A DNA stretch of 64,000 nt. It comes from JAKFWF01 sp031374115 (GTDB taxonomy: Bacteria > Pseudomonadota > Alphaproteobacteria > Rhizobiales > Hyphomicrobiaceae). The translations under genes and the position numbers were made by a program. Location of the stretch: NCBI GenBank assembly GCA_031374115.1, contig JANMNO010000027.1, positions 1 to 64,000 of the forward strand, given 5' to 3'. Shown here in pieces: positions 15,943-24,765 of the stretch (position 1 is the first letter of the stretch; each line of letters begins with the position of its first letter). The notes beneath the pieces were generated by a model, which worked only from the letters and a program-made list of their open reading frames with translations, had not been told where the DNA came from and made no database searches.

Positions 15943-16371
15943 TTGCGATTTAAAGTTATCTTGGCGGCCTTGACAGCTTCGCTATCCGGGCCGGCGCTCA
16001 CAACCGCGTCCGCGTCCGAAGCTGCGACTGGATTTGCCTGCATGTTCAGGGCCGGAACCACGTTGTCGTACACGAACTCCAAGTTCAAACGCGCTGTGGC
16101 CAAGCCCCTCGCCTTTGAAATTGCGTCGATCGATCTGGCGAGCCAGAAAGCAGAACTCGTCACATCGAAAGGCCGGGGCGAGGTAAAGATCGTGCGCGCG
16201 CTCAATGCCAATCACTATCTCGAGGTCGTCGCCGAAGGCTTCCTCAACATCACCACGATTTATGACCTGGACGCCAAGGCCAAAGCGCACCCGGCAGTCC
16301 ACTCACGTCATTTCGGCTTGTTCGGAGAGCCCGTCGTCGCCCAATATCAAGGCTTCTGCACGTCGAAGTGA
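15943..16371 (+). CDS. Small secreted protein of unknown function
   Basis: I do not recognise a family. Translation from TTG 15943, eight bases after GGAG, gives 142 residues with a signal peptide (VILAALTASLSGPALTTASA). The mature part of about 115 residues looks like a beta-rich single domain with two cysteines, one early (FACMF) and one at the C-terminal end (FCTSK), which could form a disulfide in the periplasm. It ends 26 bases before the biotin-dependent carboxylase gene and could be co-transcribed with it, though no functional link is evident. Confidence 0.6.
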   Translation: MRFKVILAALTASLSGPALTTASASEAATGFACMFRAGTTLSYTNSKFKRAVAKPLAFEIASIDLASQKAELVTSKGRGEVKIVRALNANHYLEVVAEGFLNITTIYDLDAKAKAHPAVHSRHFGLFGEPVVAQYQGFCTSK

Positions 16372-16397
16372 TCGGCACCGAAGGGAACGGCAACGCC

Positions 16398-18341
16398 ATG
16401 TTGAAGAAGCTGCTGATTGCCAATCGCGGTGAGATCGCCTGCCGGATCATCCGTACTGCGCAGGACCTCGGAATAGCAACAGTTGCGGTCTATTCCGATG
16501 CCGATGCGAAGGCGCTGCACGTTCGGCATGCGGATGAGGCCGTGCATATCGGGCCTTCACCTGCATTGCAAAGTTATCTCGCGATCGACAAGATCATCGC
16601 GGCCGCAAACGCGACGGGTGCCGGTGCCATTCACCCCGGCTACGGATTTCTTTCCGAAAATGCAGACTTTGCGGATGCGGTCGCCAGGGCTGGCATCATT
16701 TTCGTTGGACCGACTGGCGATGCCATGCGCGCACTGGGTGGCAAGGCCGCTGCCAAGGAGATTGCCATCAAGGCCGGCGTACCCGTCGTTCCCGGCTACC
16801 AGGGTGCTGCCCAAGATTTGAAAACGTTGAAGGCCGAAGCCAAGCGCATCGGCTATCCGGTGATGATCAAGGCGGTTGCCGGCGGCGGCGGTCGTGGTAT
16901 GCGACGTGTCGACGGCGAGGCCGAGTTCGGGGGTCACCTGGAAAGTGCGCAACGCGAAGCGCAATCGGCTTTCGGCAATGCCATCATGCTCGTTGAAAAG
17001 CTCGTCGTTGCGCCGCGTCATATCGAGGTGCAGGTGTTCGGCGACAATCACGGCAACGTCGTGCACCTGTTCGAGCGTGACTGCTCGCTGCAACGCCGAA
17101 ACCAAAAAGTGATCGAGGAGGCCCCGGCTCCCGGCATGAGTGCGGAGTTGCGTGAGAAGATCTGCGGCGCGGCTGTCAAGCTTGCCAAGTCGGTCGGCTA
17201 TCGCGGTGCCGGAACGGTGGAGTTCCTTGTCGAAGGCGGCCGGCTTACCGGCGATGCGCCCTGGTATTTCATTGAGATGAATACGCGATTGCAAGTCGAG
17301 CACCCGGTGACCGAGGAAATCACCGGCCTCGATCTCGTCGAGTGGCAACTGCGTGTGGCCGCCGGTGAGAAACTGCCGCTCAAGCAGTCCGACATTCAAA
17401 TGCACGGTCATGCCATCGAAGGCCGGTTGTGTGCCGAAGATCCCGCGCGGGATTTTATGCCAAGCGTTGGACGGATCGACCTGTTCTCCCCTACCGAGCA
17501 CGACGGCTTGCGGCTCGAAACCGGGATCGAGACTGGGGCGGAGATTTCGCCGTACTACGACTCGATGATTGCCAAGTTGATCGGCACAGGAGCAGATCGC
17601 GAGACGGCAATCGATATTCTGATCACCGGCCTCGAAGAGCTCGAAGTACTGGGACCCAAGACCAATGCTGCTTTTCTGACGCGACTGCTCGAACATTCCG
17701 ACGTCGTCGATGCTATATTGGACACCGGGTTCATCGCGCGCGAAATCGAGCGCCTGACCAGCGTGGATGGCCAAGAGCTCAAACGCGGTATCGGTGCAGC
17801 CGTCGTGCAGTTGCTGGCTAAACGCCGGGCCGCGCTGATGCACGACAGCGATGCCGACCCTTGGGGCTCCACCGATGCCTTTCAACTTGGACCAAAGCGG
17901 CGCCAATCTATCCCGGTATTGGTCGACGGCGCGCCGCGCGCTGCGCAAATCGAATGGGTCGAGCCAGGGGTCGTGATGGTCGAGGGCGACAGTGCGCACC
18001 GCCTCGATGAGGATCTGTTTTCAACTTACGCTGGTGAGCGTGCTTACGCTTGGTCTGAGAATGTGCGTTATGCCGTGGCGTGGCCAACCTATGATATCGA
18101 TGCCATAGCCGATGGCGGCAGCCTCGATATCATTCGCGCGCCGATCAACGGGCGGCTTGCCAAGATACTGGTCTGCGAAGGTCAGGCGGTCACGAAGGGC
18201 GACAAGGTCGCCATCGTGGAAGCCATGAAGATGGAACACATACTGCACGCCGCACGCGACGGCACAATTGCCCGGATCTGCGCCAAGGAAGGCGCGCAAC
18301 TGACGCAAGGTACGCTGATCGCCTCTCTCGCGGAGATCTGA
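16398..18341 (+). CDS. Acyl-CoA carboxylase alpha subunit (biotin carboxylase plus biotin carrier; MccA-like)
   Basis: The 647-residue protein has a biotin carboxylase domain (about 1-450: LLIANRGEIACRII, HPGYGFLSENADFA, the ATP-grasp loop VAGGGGRGMR, FIEMNTRLQVEHPVTE), a linker domain, and a C-terminal biotinyl domain with EAMKMEH, biotinylated Lys about residue 611. It carboxylates biotin with bicarbonate and ATP for a beta subunit that transfers the group to methylcrotonyl-, propionyl- or a similar acyl-CoA. Length and domain order fit 3-methylcrotonyl-CoA carboxylase alpha best. No carboxyltransferase beta subunit, acyl-CoA dehydrogenase or hydratase gene is adjacent, so the substrate is unsure. 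Confidence 0.88.
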   Translation: MLKKLLIANRGEIACRIIRTAQDLGIATVAVYSDADAKALHVRHADEAVHIGPSPALQSYLAIDKIIAAANATGAGAIHPGYGFLSENADFADAVARAGIIFVGPTGDAMRALGGKAAAKEIAIKAGVPVVPGYQGAAQDLKTLKAEAKRIGYPVMIKAVAGGGGRGMRRVDGEAEFGGHLESAQREAQSAFGNAIMLVEKLVVAPRHIEVQVFGDNHGNVVHLFERDCSLQRRNQKVIEEAPAPGMSAELREKICGAAVKLAKSVGYRGAGTVEFLVEGGRLTGDAPWYFIEMNTRLQVEHPVTEEITGLDLVEWQLRVAAGEKLPLKQSDIQMHGHAIEGRLCAEDPARDFMPSVGRIDLFSPTEHDGLRLETGIETGAEISPYYDSMIAKLIGTGADRETAIDILITGLEELEVLGPKTNAAFLTRLLEHSDVVDAILDTGFIAREIERLTSVDGQELKRGIGAAVVQLLAKRRAALMHDSDADPWGSTDAFQLGPKRRQSIPVLVDGAPRAAQIEWVEPGVVMVEGDSAHRLDEDLFSTYAGERAYAWSENVRYAVAWPTYDIDAIADGGSLDIIRAPINGRLAKILVCEGQAVTKGDKVAIVEAMKMEHILHAARDGTIARICAKEGAQLTQGTLIASLAEI

Positions 18342-18344
18342 ACC

Positions 18345-19232
18345 GTGTCGCGTTTCGATACCCCGGCCATCGAATTGCCAGTCGGTGCGACGCGGGGCTG
18401 GCGCGTCGGTGCGCTGGTTACGCCGGCCACCCTGTTCGTGGCGATCGGGCTGCTGATCCCGGTCGCGATCCTGTTTCGCTATAGCTTGAACGCGTTCGTG
18501 CCCGGCAAATTCATGGTCGAGGCGTTGACGCTCGACAACTACGTGCGCTTCTTTACCGACCCGTTTTATCTGAATATCTTGTGGCGCACATCGCGCGTCG
18601 CTTTCATTACGACGCTGATCTGCCTGATCCTCGGATTCCCGCTCGCCTACGTTTTGGCGCGCATGCAATCGAGTTGGAAAAACCTGATCGTGATGCTGGT
18701 GGTGCTGCCACTGTTTGTCGGCAATGCGGTCCGCGCAGCCGGATGGATGGTGGCGTTCGGATCGAAGGGATTTATCAACGCCGGTCTGATGGGCGCGGGC
18801 GTCATCTCGACGCCGATCGAGATCATGTACACGGAACTTGCCGTTATCATCGGAATCGCCGCCGTCAATCTGCCATTCATGGTGTTGACGCTCAGTAGCG
18901 TGATCGAGGGTATCGATCGCGCGGTCGAGGAAGCAGCCTTCAGCCTGGGCGCCAATCCGTGGGCGATGTTCCAGCGCGTGCTGGTGCCGCTCGCTATGCC
19001 GGGGATCCTCGCGGGCACGATCCTGACATTCATCCTGGCGATGAACGCCTACGCGACGCCGGTGCTGCTCGGTGGCCCAAAGTTCCAGACCATGGGCCCG
19101 CTCGTCTACAATCAGTTCGCGCAGCAGAACAACTGGCCATTCGGTGCCGCGATCTCCTTCATCCTGATGGCGGCCACGCTGATCCTGACGGCTGCAGCAA
19201 ACATCCTCATTCAACTGAGATATCGGCGCTGA
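18345..19232 (+). CDS. ABC transporter permease, PotB-like (spermidine/putrescine type), orphan
   Basis: The 295-residue protein has six predicted membrane helices and the binding-protein-dependent permease EAA loop (VEEAAFSLGANPWAMFQRVLVPLAMPGILAG), characteristic of the PotB/FbpB group, which import polyamines or small organic ions. GTG 18345 begins three bases after the carboxylase stop, so the genes are probably co-transcribed. The usual partners (PotA ATPase, PotC permease, PotD binding protein) are missing on both sides. Either the partners are encoded elsewhere or the transporter is a remnant. Confidence 0.85.
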   Translation: MSRFDTPAIELPVGATRGWRVGALVTPATLFVAIGLLIPVAILFRYSLNAFVPGKFMVEALTLDNYVRFFTDPFYLNILWRTSRVAFITTLICLILGFPLAYVLARMQSSWKNLIVMLVVLPLFVGNAVRAAGWMVAFGSKGFINAGLMGAGVISTPIEIMYTELAVIIGIAAVNLPFMVLTLSSVIEGIDRAVEEAAFSLGANPWAMFQRVLVPLAMPGILAGTILTFILAMNAYATPVLLGGPKFQTMGPLVYNQFAQQNNWPFGAAISFILMAATLILTAAANILIQLRYRR

Positions 19233-19401
19233 CCGTTTGCGCGCCCTCGCTAGCCGGAGCAGCTGCCACGCGCGGCAAGCATGCAAAGGCTGCTTGCTGC
19301 AGTTCTCATCTGGTGTGATCATTGCCGCCGCGTAACTCGATGCACGCGAACATAAAACGATCTGACGCAACGTCGTCATGAAGTCGAACCGGAGGAAACC
19401 C

Positions 19402-20700
19402 ATGCGATCAAGGTTGATGGCGCTGCCGGCGATTGCCGCACTCGCATTCTCAACATCCATTGCTGCCGATGCGCGCTCGCCGCGCGTAAATCCGCTCGTC
19501 AAGGGAACGCCCGAACAGGTAGGTATGTCGGCGCCGCGACTGGCCAAAATCACCCAGGCCCTGAATAAGGAAATCGCCGACAAGAAACTGCCGGGCGCTG
19601 TCGTGATGGTCGCGCGGCGTGGCAAGATTGTTTACCAGAATACTTTCGGCGCGCTCTCGCCCGAGCGCGACAAGCCGATGCCAATGGATGCGATCTTCCG
19701 CATCTACTCGATGACCAAGCCGCTGATGTCGGTCGGGCTAATGACGCTGGTAGAAGATGGCCGTGTGCAACTGACCGATCCGGTTTCGAAGTTTCTGCCG
19801 GCGTTCAAGGACATGAAGGTTGCGACCGCATCGGGCGAAGTTGCAGTCGACCGTCAGATGACGATCCAGGATATTCTGCGCCACACGGCGGGCCTGCCGT
19901 ACGGCGAGATCACCAAAAACGAGAAAGTGAAAGAGGCTCTTATCCAGGCCGGTATCGTCAAGAAAGATAAAGAGTTCGATAGCCGCGACATGACTGGAGA
20001 GGAGCAGGTCGCGCGGCTGGCGAAGGTGCCCCTGATCCAGCAGCCAGGTACAACGTGGGAATACAGTCTCGCCGTCGACGTACAAGGTCGCGTGATCGAG
20101 GCGGTGACCGGCAAGCGTGCCGGCGACTATCTCGATGAACGGATTTTCCGCCCGCTCAGGATGGTCGACACCGGGTTCTGGGTGCCGGAAGCGAAGAGCA
20201 ACCGCATCGCCGGCGGATTTGCCAAGGATCCGGCAAGCGGCAACACCTATCCGTTGATCGACGTCAGCAAACAGCCGGGCAACGACTCCGGCGGCGCAGG
20301 TGGGGTATCGACCGCCAACGACTACTTGCGCTTTACCCAAATGCTGCTCAACGGTGGCGCGCTCGAAGGTGCACGCATCCTTGCGCCATCGACGGTGAAG
20401 TTGATGACATCGGACCACCTCGCGGGCGTGGCGAGCAATCCGCAAATGCCGGGCGAACTTCTGCTCGGCTCAAAGGGCTACACCTTCGGCCTTGGGTTCG
20501 CAGTGCGGATGGCCGACGGCATCGCGGGTGTGCCAGGTTCGGCCGGCGACTACATGTGGGCAGGCTACGCTGGCACGTACTTCTGGGTGGATCCGGTGGA
20601 GGAGATCGTCGCAGTCTACATGACGCAAGCGCCCAGCCCGGTCCGCGCGTCATATCGCAAGTTGATCAAGCAGCTGGTCTATCAGGCGATCGTGCAATGA
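19402..20700 (+). CDS. Secreted serine hydrolase of the beta-lactamase/EstB family
   Basis: The 432-residue product from ATG 19402, preceded by a strong GGAGGAAA site, has a signal peptide ending near AADA. It carries the class C beta-lactamase/carboxylesterase motifs: SMTK (Ser nucleophile and Lys), the tyrosine motif EYSLAVD, and WAGYAGT in place of the KTG box. This is the pattern of EstB-type esterases and related D-aminopeptidase-like enzymes rather than a true beta-lactamase. Substrate is unknown. It stands alone, separated by 170 bases from the permease gene and convergent with the dehydrogenase gene. Confidence 0.85.
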   Translation: MRSRLMALPAIAALAFSTSIAADARSPRVNPLVKGTPEQVGMSAPRLAKITQALNKEIADKKLPGAVVMVARRGKIVYQNTFGALSPERDKPMPMDAIFRIYSMTKPLMSVGLMTLVEDGRVQLTDPVSKFLPAFKDMKVATASGEVAVDRQMTIQDILRHTAGLPYGEITKNEKVKEALIQAGIVKKDKEFDSRDMTGEEQVARLAKVPLIQQPGTTWEYSLAVDVQGRVIEAVTGKRAGDYLDERIFRPLRMVDTGFWVPEAKSNRIAGGFAKDPASGNTYPLIDVSKQPGNDSGGAGGVSTANDYLRFTQMLLNGGALEGARILAPSTVKLMTSDHLAGVASNPQMPGELLLGSKGYTFGLGFAVRMADGIAGVPGSAGDYMWAGYAGTYFWVDPVEEIVAVYMTQAPSPVRASYRKLIKQLVYQAIVQ

Positions 20701-20710
20701 TTTGGCGGGG

Positions 20711-20731
20711 GGCGGCGCACGATTTGCCGCC
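20711..20731. terminator. Possible bidirectional hairpin between convergent genes
   Basis: GGCGGC (20711-20716) and GCCGCC (20726-20731) form a six-base GC stem with a nine-base loop in the 31-base gap between the serine hydrolase stop and the stop of the minus-strand dehydrogenase gene. No clear U tract follows on either strand, so termination is only plausible. Confidence 0.3.
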
Positions 20732-21670
20732 TCAATAGCCGCGTGCCCGATCGACGAGATTTGGCAACGGCTCGCCGCGTTTTTTGCGATTGACCTGTTC
20801 GATCAGGTAACGGGCGATCGCGCCCGGATCACTTTCTGCCGCAATGTGCGGGGTCAGAACAACGCGCGGATGTGCCCAAACCGGGCTCGTGACGGGCAGA
20901 GGCTCGGTCGAGAATACATCAAGGGACGCCGCGTAAAGCGTGCCCGCATCGAGGCAACGCACAATGTCGTCTTCGATTTGCAATCCGCCGCGACCGGCGT
21001 TGATCAGTACCGGACCGGGCAAGATCTTTGGGCGTCGAAGCTTGGCCAGCAGCTGCGCATTTATGAGCCCGCGCGTGGCCGGAGTGAGTGGCAGAAGCGC
21101 GACGAGAATATCGGTCGCGGCAAGAAATCCATCTAGGCCTTTCTCGCCTGCAAAGCAGGCTACGCCCTCGACCTTGCGCTCGGTGCGCGTCCAGCCGTTC
21201 AGCTTATAGCCCAGCGGTTCCAGCGCCTTGGCGCATGCCTGACCAAGGACGCCCAGTCCCATGATGCCAACGGTCAGTTCGTGCGCGGCAGGTTCCGGCA
21301 GATATTGCCAGTTCCTGTCACGCTGCTGGTCGCGCAGTTCGATCATGCGGCGATGATGATAGAGCACATTGGCGGCAACGAACGACACCATGCGACTGGT
21401 CAAGTCACCGTCGACGAACCGCACCACCGAAACATCCGGCAGGGCGGGATCTTTCATCAGATGGTCGACGCCGGCGCCAACCGATACGATGAGCTCGAGG
21501 TTCGGCAACTTTGCCAATTCGCCGGGAGGAGGTCCCCAAGCGAGCGCATAGCGAATGTGTCCGAAATTGCCCGTTTCCGGCCAGATCCGAAAATCGAACT
21601 TCGGGTCGGCCGCGCGAATGCCATCGGCGAAGGTATCGCTGCGCGCCGTTCCAATTATGAGTGTCGTCAT
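20732..21670 (-). CDS. Glyoxylate/hydroxypyruvate reductase A-like 2-hydroxyacid dehydrogenase
   Basis: The 312-residue protein is a D-2-hydroxyacid dehydrogenase: GIMGLGVLGQACAKAL is the NAD(P)-binding loop, INAGRGGLQIEDD has the substrate-binding Arg, DVFSTEPLP the catalytic-pair Glu and TPHIAAESDP the catalytic His. The short N-terminal domain and YAL-x-W-x-PPPGELAKLPNLE region resemble GhrA, which reduces glyoxylate and hydroxypyruvate. The start is ATG 21670, 16 bases after the yejF stop, so it is probably the last gene of the peptide transporter operon, although no metabolic link is obvious. Confidence 0.85.
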   Translation of the reverse strand: MTTLIIGTARSDTFADGIRAADPKFDFRIWPETGNFGHIRYALAWGPPPGELAKLPNLELIVSVGAGVDHLMKDPALPDVSVVRFVDGDLTSRMVSFVAANVLYHHRRMIELRDQQRDRNWQYLPEPAAHELTVGIMGLGVLGQACAKALEPLGYKLNGWTRTERKVEGVACFAGEKGLDGFLAATDILVALLPLTPATRGLINAQLLAKLRRPKILPGPVLINAGRGGLQIEDDIVRCLDAGTLYAASLDVFSTEPLPVTSPVWAHPRVVLTPHIAAESDPGAIARYLIEQVNRKKRGEPLPNLVDRARGY

Positions 21671-21686
21671 CGCGGTTCCGTCCTGC

Positions 21687-23330
21687 TCAGCTGGCGACCG
21701 CTGCGCGATGTGCGACCTTGAGGTCGAATGCCGCCGCCAGCAGGGCCTTCGTATAGTCGGTCTTCGGCGTCTCGAAAATTGCCTGCGCGGCACCCTCCTC
21801 GACGACCTTGCCGTTGCGCAGCACGATGACATAGTTGCAAAGCGCGCGCACTACCTTCAGATCGTGACTGATGAAGAGGTAGCTCAAGTCGCGCTTTAGT
21901 TGCAGGCCACGCAGCAGATCGACGATTTGCGCCTGCACGCTCATGTCGAGCGCGCTCGTCGGTTCGTCGAGCATGATGAACTTCGGCTCCAGCACCATGG
22001 CGCGCGCAACGGCGATACGCTGGCGCTGGCCGCCAGAGAACTCGTGCGGATAGCGATCCTGCGTTTCCGGGTCGAGGCCGACCTCCTGCAAAGCCTGGCT
22101 TACGCGTGCGCGGCGTTGCTGCTCGCTGAGCGACTTATCCTGAATGAGCAAACCTTCTTCGATGATCTGGCTGACCGACAACCGGGGTGACAGCGATCCG
22201 AACGGATCTTGAAACACGATCTGCATCTCGCGCCGCAGCGGTCGCATCTTATTGGTGTCGTAGCCGTCAATACGATTGCCCAGATAAAGGATCGGCCCGT
22301 TCGATGAGATCAGCCGCAGTATCGCCAATCCGAGTGTGGTCTTGCCCGACCCGCTTTCGCCGACGACGCCGACGGTTTGTCCCGCGCGAAGTTTTAACGA
22401 GACACCGTCAACGGCCTTCACGTGATCGACGGTTCTGCGCAAGAACCCCTTCCTGATCGGAAACCAGACCTTCAAATCCTGGGTCTCGACAACGACCGGC
22501 GCACTGTCGTCGGGGCGCGGCGGGCGGCCTTTCGGTTCGGCGGCAACGAGATGCTGCGTGTAGGGATGTTTCGGTTTGGTGAAGACCTGCTCGGCCAGCC
22601 CTTCCTCGACGATCTCGCCCGCCTTCATCACGTAGACGCGCTGCGCCATCTTGCGAACGATGCCTAGATCATGCGTGATCAACAGCATCGCCATGCCCAT
22701 TTCGGACTGCAGCTTCTTGAGCAGCTCAAGGATCTGTGCCTGGATCGTGACGTCGAGTGCGGTCGTGGGTTCATCGGCGATAAGCAGATCGGGCTCGTTG
22801 GCGAGCGCCATTGCGATCATCACGCGCTGGCGTTGGCCGCCTGACAGTTGGTGGGGATAGGCAGCCAATCGCTTTTCGGGCTCGCGGATACCGACTTTCT
22901 GCAACAGATCAATTGTCAGCGCGCGGGCGCTGGCGCCATCGATGCCGCGATGGATCTGCACGATCTCAGATACCTGTTGCTCAATCGTATGCAACGGATT
23001 GAGCGACGTCATCGGCTCTTGGAAAATGATCGAAATCCGCTTGCCGCGGATCGCGCGCATGTCGTCTTCCGTGGCGTTGAGCAGATTGCGGCCTTCGAAG
23101 TAGATTTCGCCGCTCGGATGCGATGCGGCCGGATAGTTCAGCAGTCGCAGAATCGACAACGCCGACACGGTTTTGCCGGAACCCGATTCACCGACCAGCG
23201 CCACCGTCTCGCCAGGCGCGATGTTGAACGACACGTTCTTGACCGCGAGGCTCGTCGTCTGCCCGGCACGAAACGCGACTGACAAGTTGCGCACCTGCAC
23301 CAAGACCTCGGAAGATGTGGGAGTGGTCAT
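21687..23330 (-). CDS. yejF: Peptide ABC transporter, fused double ATPase
   Basis: This 547-residue protein holds two complete ABC ATPase domains. Each has a Walker A GESGSGKT, a signature (LSGGQRQR in the first, FSGGQRQR in the second) and a Walker B followed by Glu (LLIADEPTTALD, FIMLDEPTSALD). The oligopeptide-transporter tail motif KHPYTQHLVAAEP follows the first domain. This double layout and gene order identify YejF, which powers uptake of oligopeptides and, in enterobacteria, microcin C. Its ATG overlaps the stop of the small upstream gene by four bases. Confidence 0.95.
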   Translation of the reverse strand: MTTPTSSEVLVQVRNLSVAFRAGQTTSLAVKNVSFNIAPGETVALVGESGSGKTVSALSILRLLNYPAASHPSGEIYFEGRNLLNATEDDMRAIRGKRISIIFQEPMTSLNPLHTIEQQVSEIVQIHRGIDGASARALTIDLLQKVGIREPEKRLAAYPHQLSGGQRQRVMIAMALANEPDLLIADEPTTALDVTIQAQILELLKKLQSEMGMAMLLITHDLGIVRKMAQRVYVMKAGEIVEEGLAEQVFTKPKHPYTQHLVAAEPKGRPPRPDDSAPVVVETQDLKVWFPIRKGFLRRTVDHVKAVDGVSLKLRAGQTVGVVGESGSGKTTLGLAILRLISSNGPILYLGNRIDGYDTNKMRPLRREMQIVFQDPFGSLSPRLSVSQIIEEGLLIQDKSLSEQQRRARVSQALQEVGLDPETQDRYPHEFSGGQRQRIAVARAMVLEPKFIMLDEPTSALDMSVQAQIVDLLRGLQLKRDLSYLFISHDLKVVRALCNYVIVLRNGKVVEEGAAQAIFETPKTDYTKALLAAAFDLKVAHRAAVAS

Positions 23331-23560
23331 CGATCGGATTCATCCCGCAGCTTCCTGATTTCAGAAACTGCATCGGCAGGGGTGGGATAGCCCCCCTTCG
23401 CGCTCCCCCAAAAATCGCGAAGTGCGCAGGGCGTTACAGCTCCAACTTCCATCTCCACTACTACGCCCACCATTTGTCCGCTCTCGATGCCACGCCGGAG
23501 TTCTTCCGGCAGTTTGTCGACGGGGAAGTGCTCGGTTACGATTTTTCTTATCTCTGTCAT
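23327..23560 (-). CDS. Small antitoxin-like protein inside the yej operon
   Basis: A 77-residue frame sits between yejE and yejF. It starts nine bases after the yejE stop and its TGA overlaps the yejF ATG (ATGA), so it belongs to the operon and may couple translation of yejF. The pattern EHFPVDKLPEELRRGIESG, a central VVVEMEV strand, and a C-terminal FWGSAKGGYPTPADAVSEIR plus KLRDE resemble small antitoxin-type proteins with a PTPEEA-x-IR-x-LRDEW ending. No toxin gene lies next to it. Function is unknown; it could be a repurposed regulator or a stray antitoxin. The shared spacing and overlap favour a real gene over chance. Confidence 0.6.
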   Translation of the reverse strand: MTEIRKIVTEHFPVDKLPEELRRGIESGQMVGVVVEMEVGAVTPCALRDFWGSAKGGYPTPADAVSEIRKLRDESDR

Positions 23561-23569
23561 TGCTCAAGC

Positions 23570-24760
23570 CTATCGGAAGGTCTTGCGGGGGTCGAGGGCA
23601 TCGCGCACCGCCTCGCCGATGAAGATCAGCAAACTCAACAGCACGGCGATCGTGAAGAACGCCGTGAGGCCAAGCCACGGTGCTTGCAGGTTGGCTTTAC
23701 CCTGGGCAAGCAGCTCGCCCAGCGATGCCGAGCCCGGTGGCAATCCCAGACCCAGGAAGTCGAGGGCGGTCAGCGCGCCGATCGCGCCCGACAATTTGAA
23801 TGGCAGAAATGTCAGTGTCGCGACCGTCGCGTTCGGCAGCAGATGTTTGAACATGATCTTGATGTTCGACAGCCCGAGTGCGCGTGCAGCCGTCACGTAT
23901 TCCAGATTTCGTCCACGCAGAAATTCGGCACGGACGACACCAACGAGCGAAACCCAGTTGAAGGCGAGCAGGATGAACAGCAGCGTCCAGAAGCCGGGTA
24001 TCAGCATCGAAGAAATGATGATCAGAACATACAGCTCCGGGATCGATGACCACACTTCCAGTACGCGTTGAAATACGAGATCGACGCGGCCGCCGAAATA
24101 GCCCTGCGTCGCGCCGGCAACGATACCTATGATCGACGATAGGATTGTTAGGATCAGCGCGAACAGCACCGAGATGCGGAAACCGTAGATCACGCGGGCG
24201 AGGACGTCGCGGCCCTGGTCGTCGGTGCCGAGCCAATTGCGATTGCCGAACTGCTGGAAGCGCGCGATCTGCTCTGGAGGCGCCTCGCAAAACGCGCCTT
24301 TGGCCGCCCACGATGGAGGTGCGGGGAAGCCGAGGCATCGCCCCTCAGCATTCTTGTAACGCGGGAAATCCTTATTGATCGTGCTCGACGAGTAGCGCAC
24401 CAGCGGCCACAGCATCCAGCCGTTGCTCTCGATCTCGTTCAAGATCTCGGGATCGCGATAGTCGGTGACGGCTAGGAAGCCGCCGAATTTCTGCTCCGGA
24501 TAATCGACCAGCATCGGCATCAGTAGCTCGCCTTTGTAGCGAGCCAGGATCGGCCGGTCGTTGGCAATCAGTTCCGCACCAAGGCTCGCGAAGAACATCG
24601 CGAGGAACAGCCAAAAGCTGATGTAACCACGCCGGTTAGATTTGAAATTTTGCCAGCGCCGCAGGTTGATCGGCGATAGGCGAAAGCGCTCGCGCAAGCG
24701 TTCCCCCAGCGACGGTTGCGGGGGTAGGCCGAGTGCGGATGTCTCTGTGCGCGCGTCCAC
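23570..24760 (-). CDS. yejE: Peptide ABC transporter permease
   Basis: The 396-residue protein has an N-terminal membrane helix near residues 48-65, a large periplasmic loop of about 110 residues typical of YejE (LLMPMLVDYPEQKFGGFLAVTDYRDP), then GTDDQGRDVLARVIYG and five further helices with the permease motif EYVTAARALGLSNIKIMFKHLLPN. With YejB it forms the channel for oligopeptides. It begins five bases after the yejB stop and ends just before the antitoxin-like gene. Confidence 0.95.
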   Translation of the reverse strand: MDARTETSALGLPPQPSLGERLRERFRLSPINLRRWQNFKSNRRGYISFWLFLAMFFASLGAELIANDRPILARYKGELLMPMLVDYPEQKFGGFLAVTDYRDPEILNEIESNGWMLWPLVRYSSSTINKDFPRYKNAEGRCLGFPAPPSWAAKGAFCEAPPEQIARFQQFGNRNWLGTDDQGRDVLARVIYGFRISVLFALILTILSSIIGIVAGATQGYFGGRVDLVFQRVLEVWSSIPELYVLIIISSMLIPGFWTLLFILLAFNWVSLVGVVRAEFLRGRNLEYVTAARALGLSNIKIMFKHLLPNATVATLTFLPFKLSGAIGALTALDFLGLGLPPGSASLGELLAQGKANLQAPWLGLTAFFTIAVLLSLLIFIGEAVRDALDPRKTFR

Positions 24761-24765
24761 GGGCG

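Noticed and set aside
16557..17999. 480-residue minus-strand frame
   Set aside because: Antisense of the biotin carboxylase domain, whose ATP-grasp and biotin motifs are unmistakable.
19233..19401. Possible small RNA or tRNA between the permease and the serine hydrolase
   Set aside because: No cloverleaf, terminator or promoter could be recognised; only a good ribosome binding site for the downstream gene.
18021..19625. 534-residue minus-strand frame
   Set aside because: It lies opposite the carboxylase 3' end and the PotB-like permease, both of which have full motif support. Its composition is typical of an antisense frame in GC-rich DNA.
19402..20700. Beta-lactamase resistance gene
   Set aside because: The SMTK and tyrosine motifs fit, but the KTG box is replaced and the overall sequence resembles EstB-type esterases, so antibiotic resistance is not supported.
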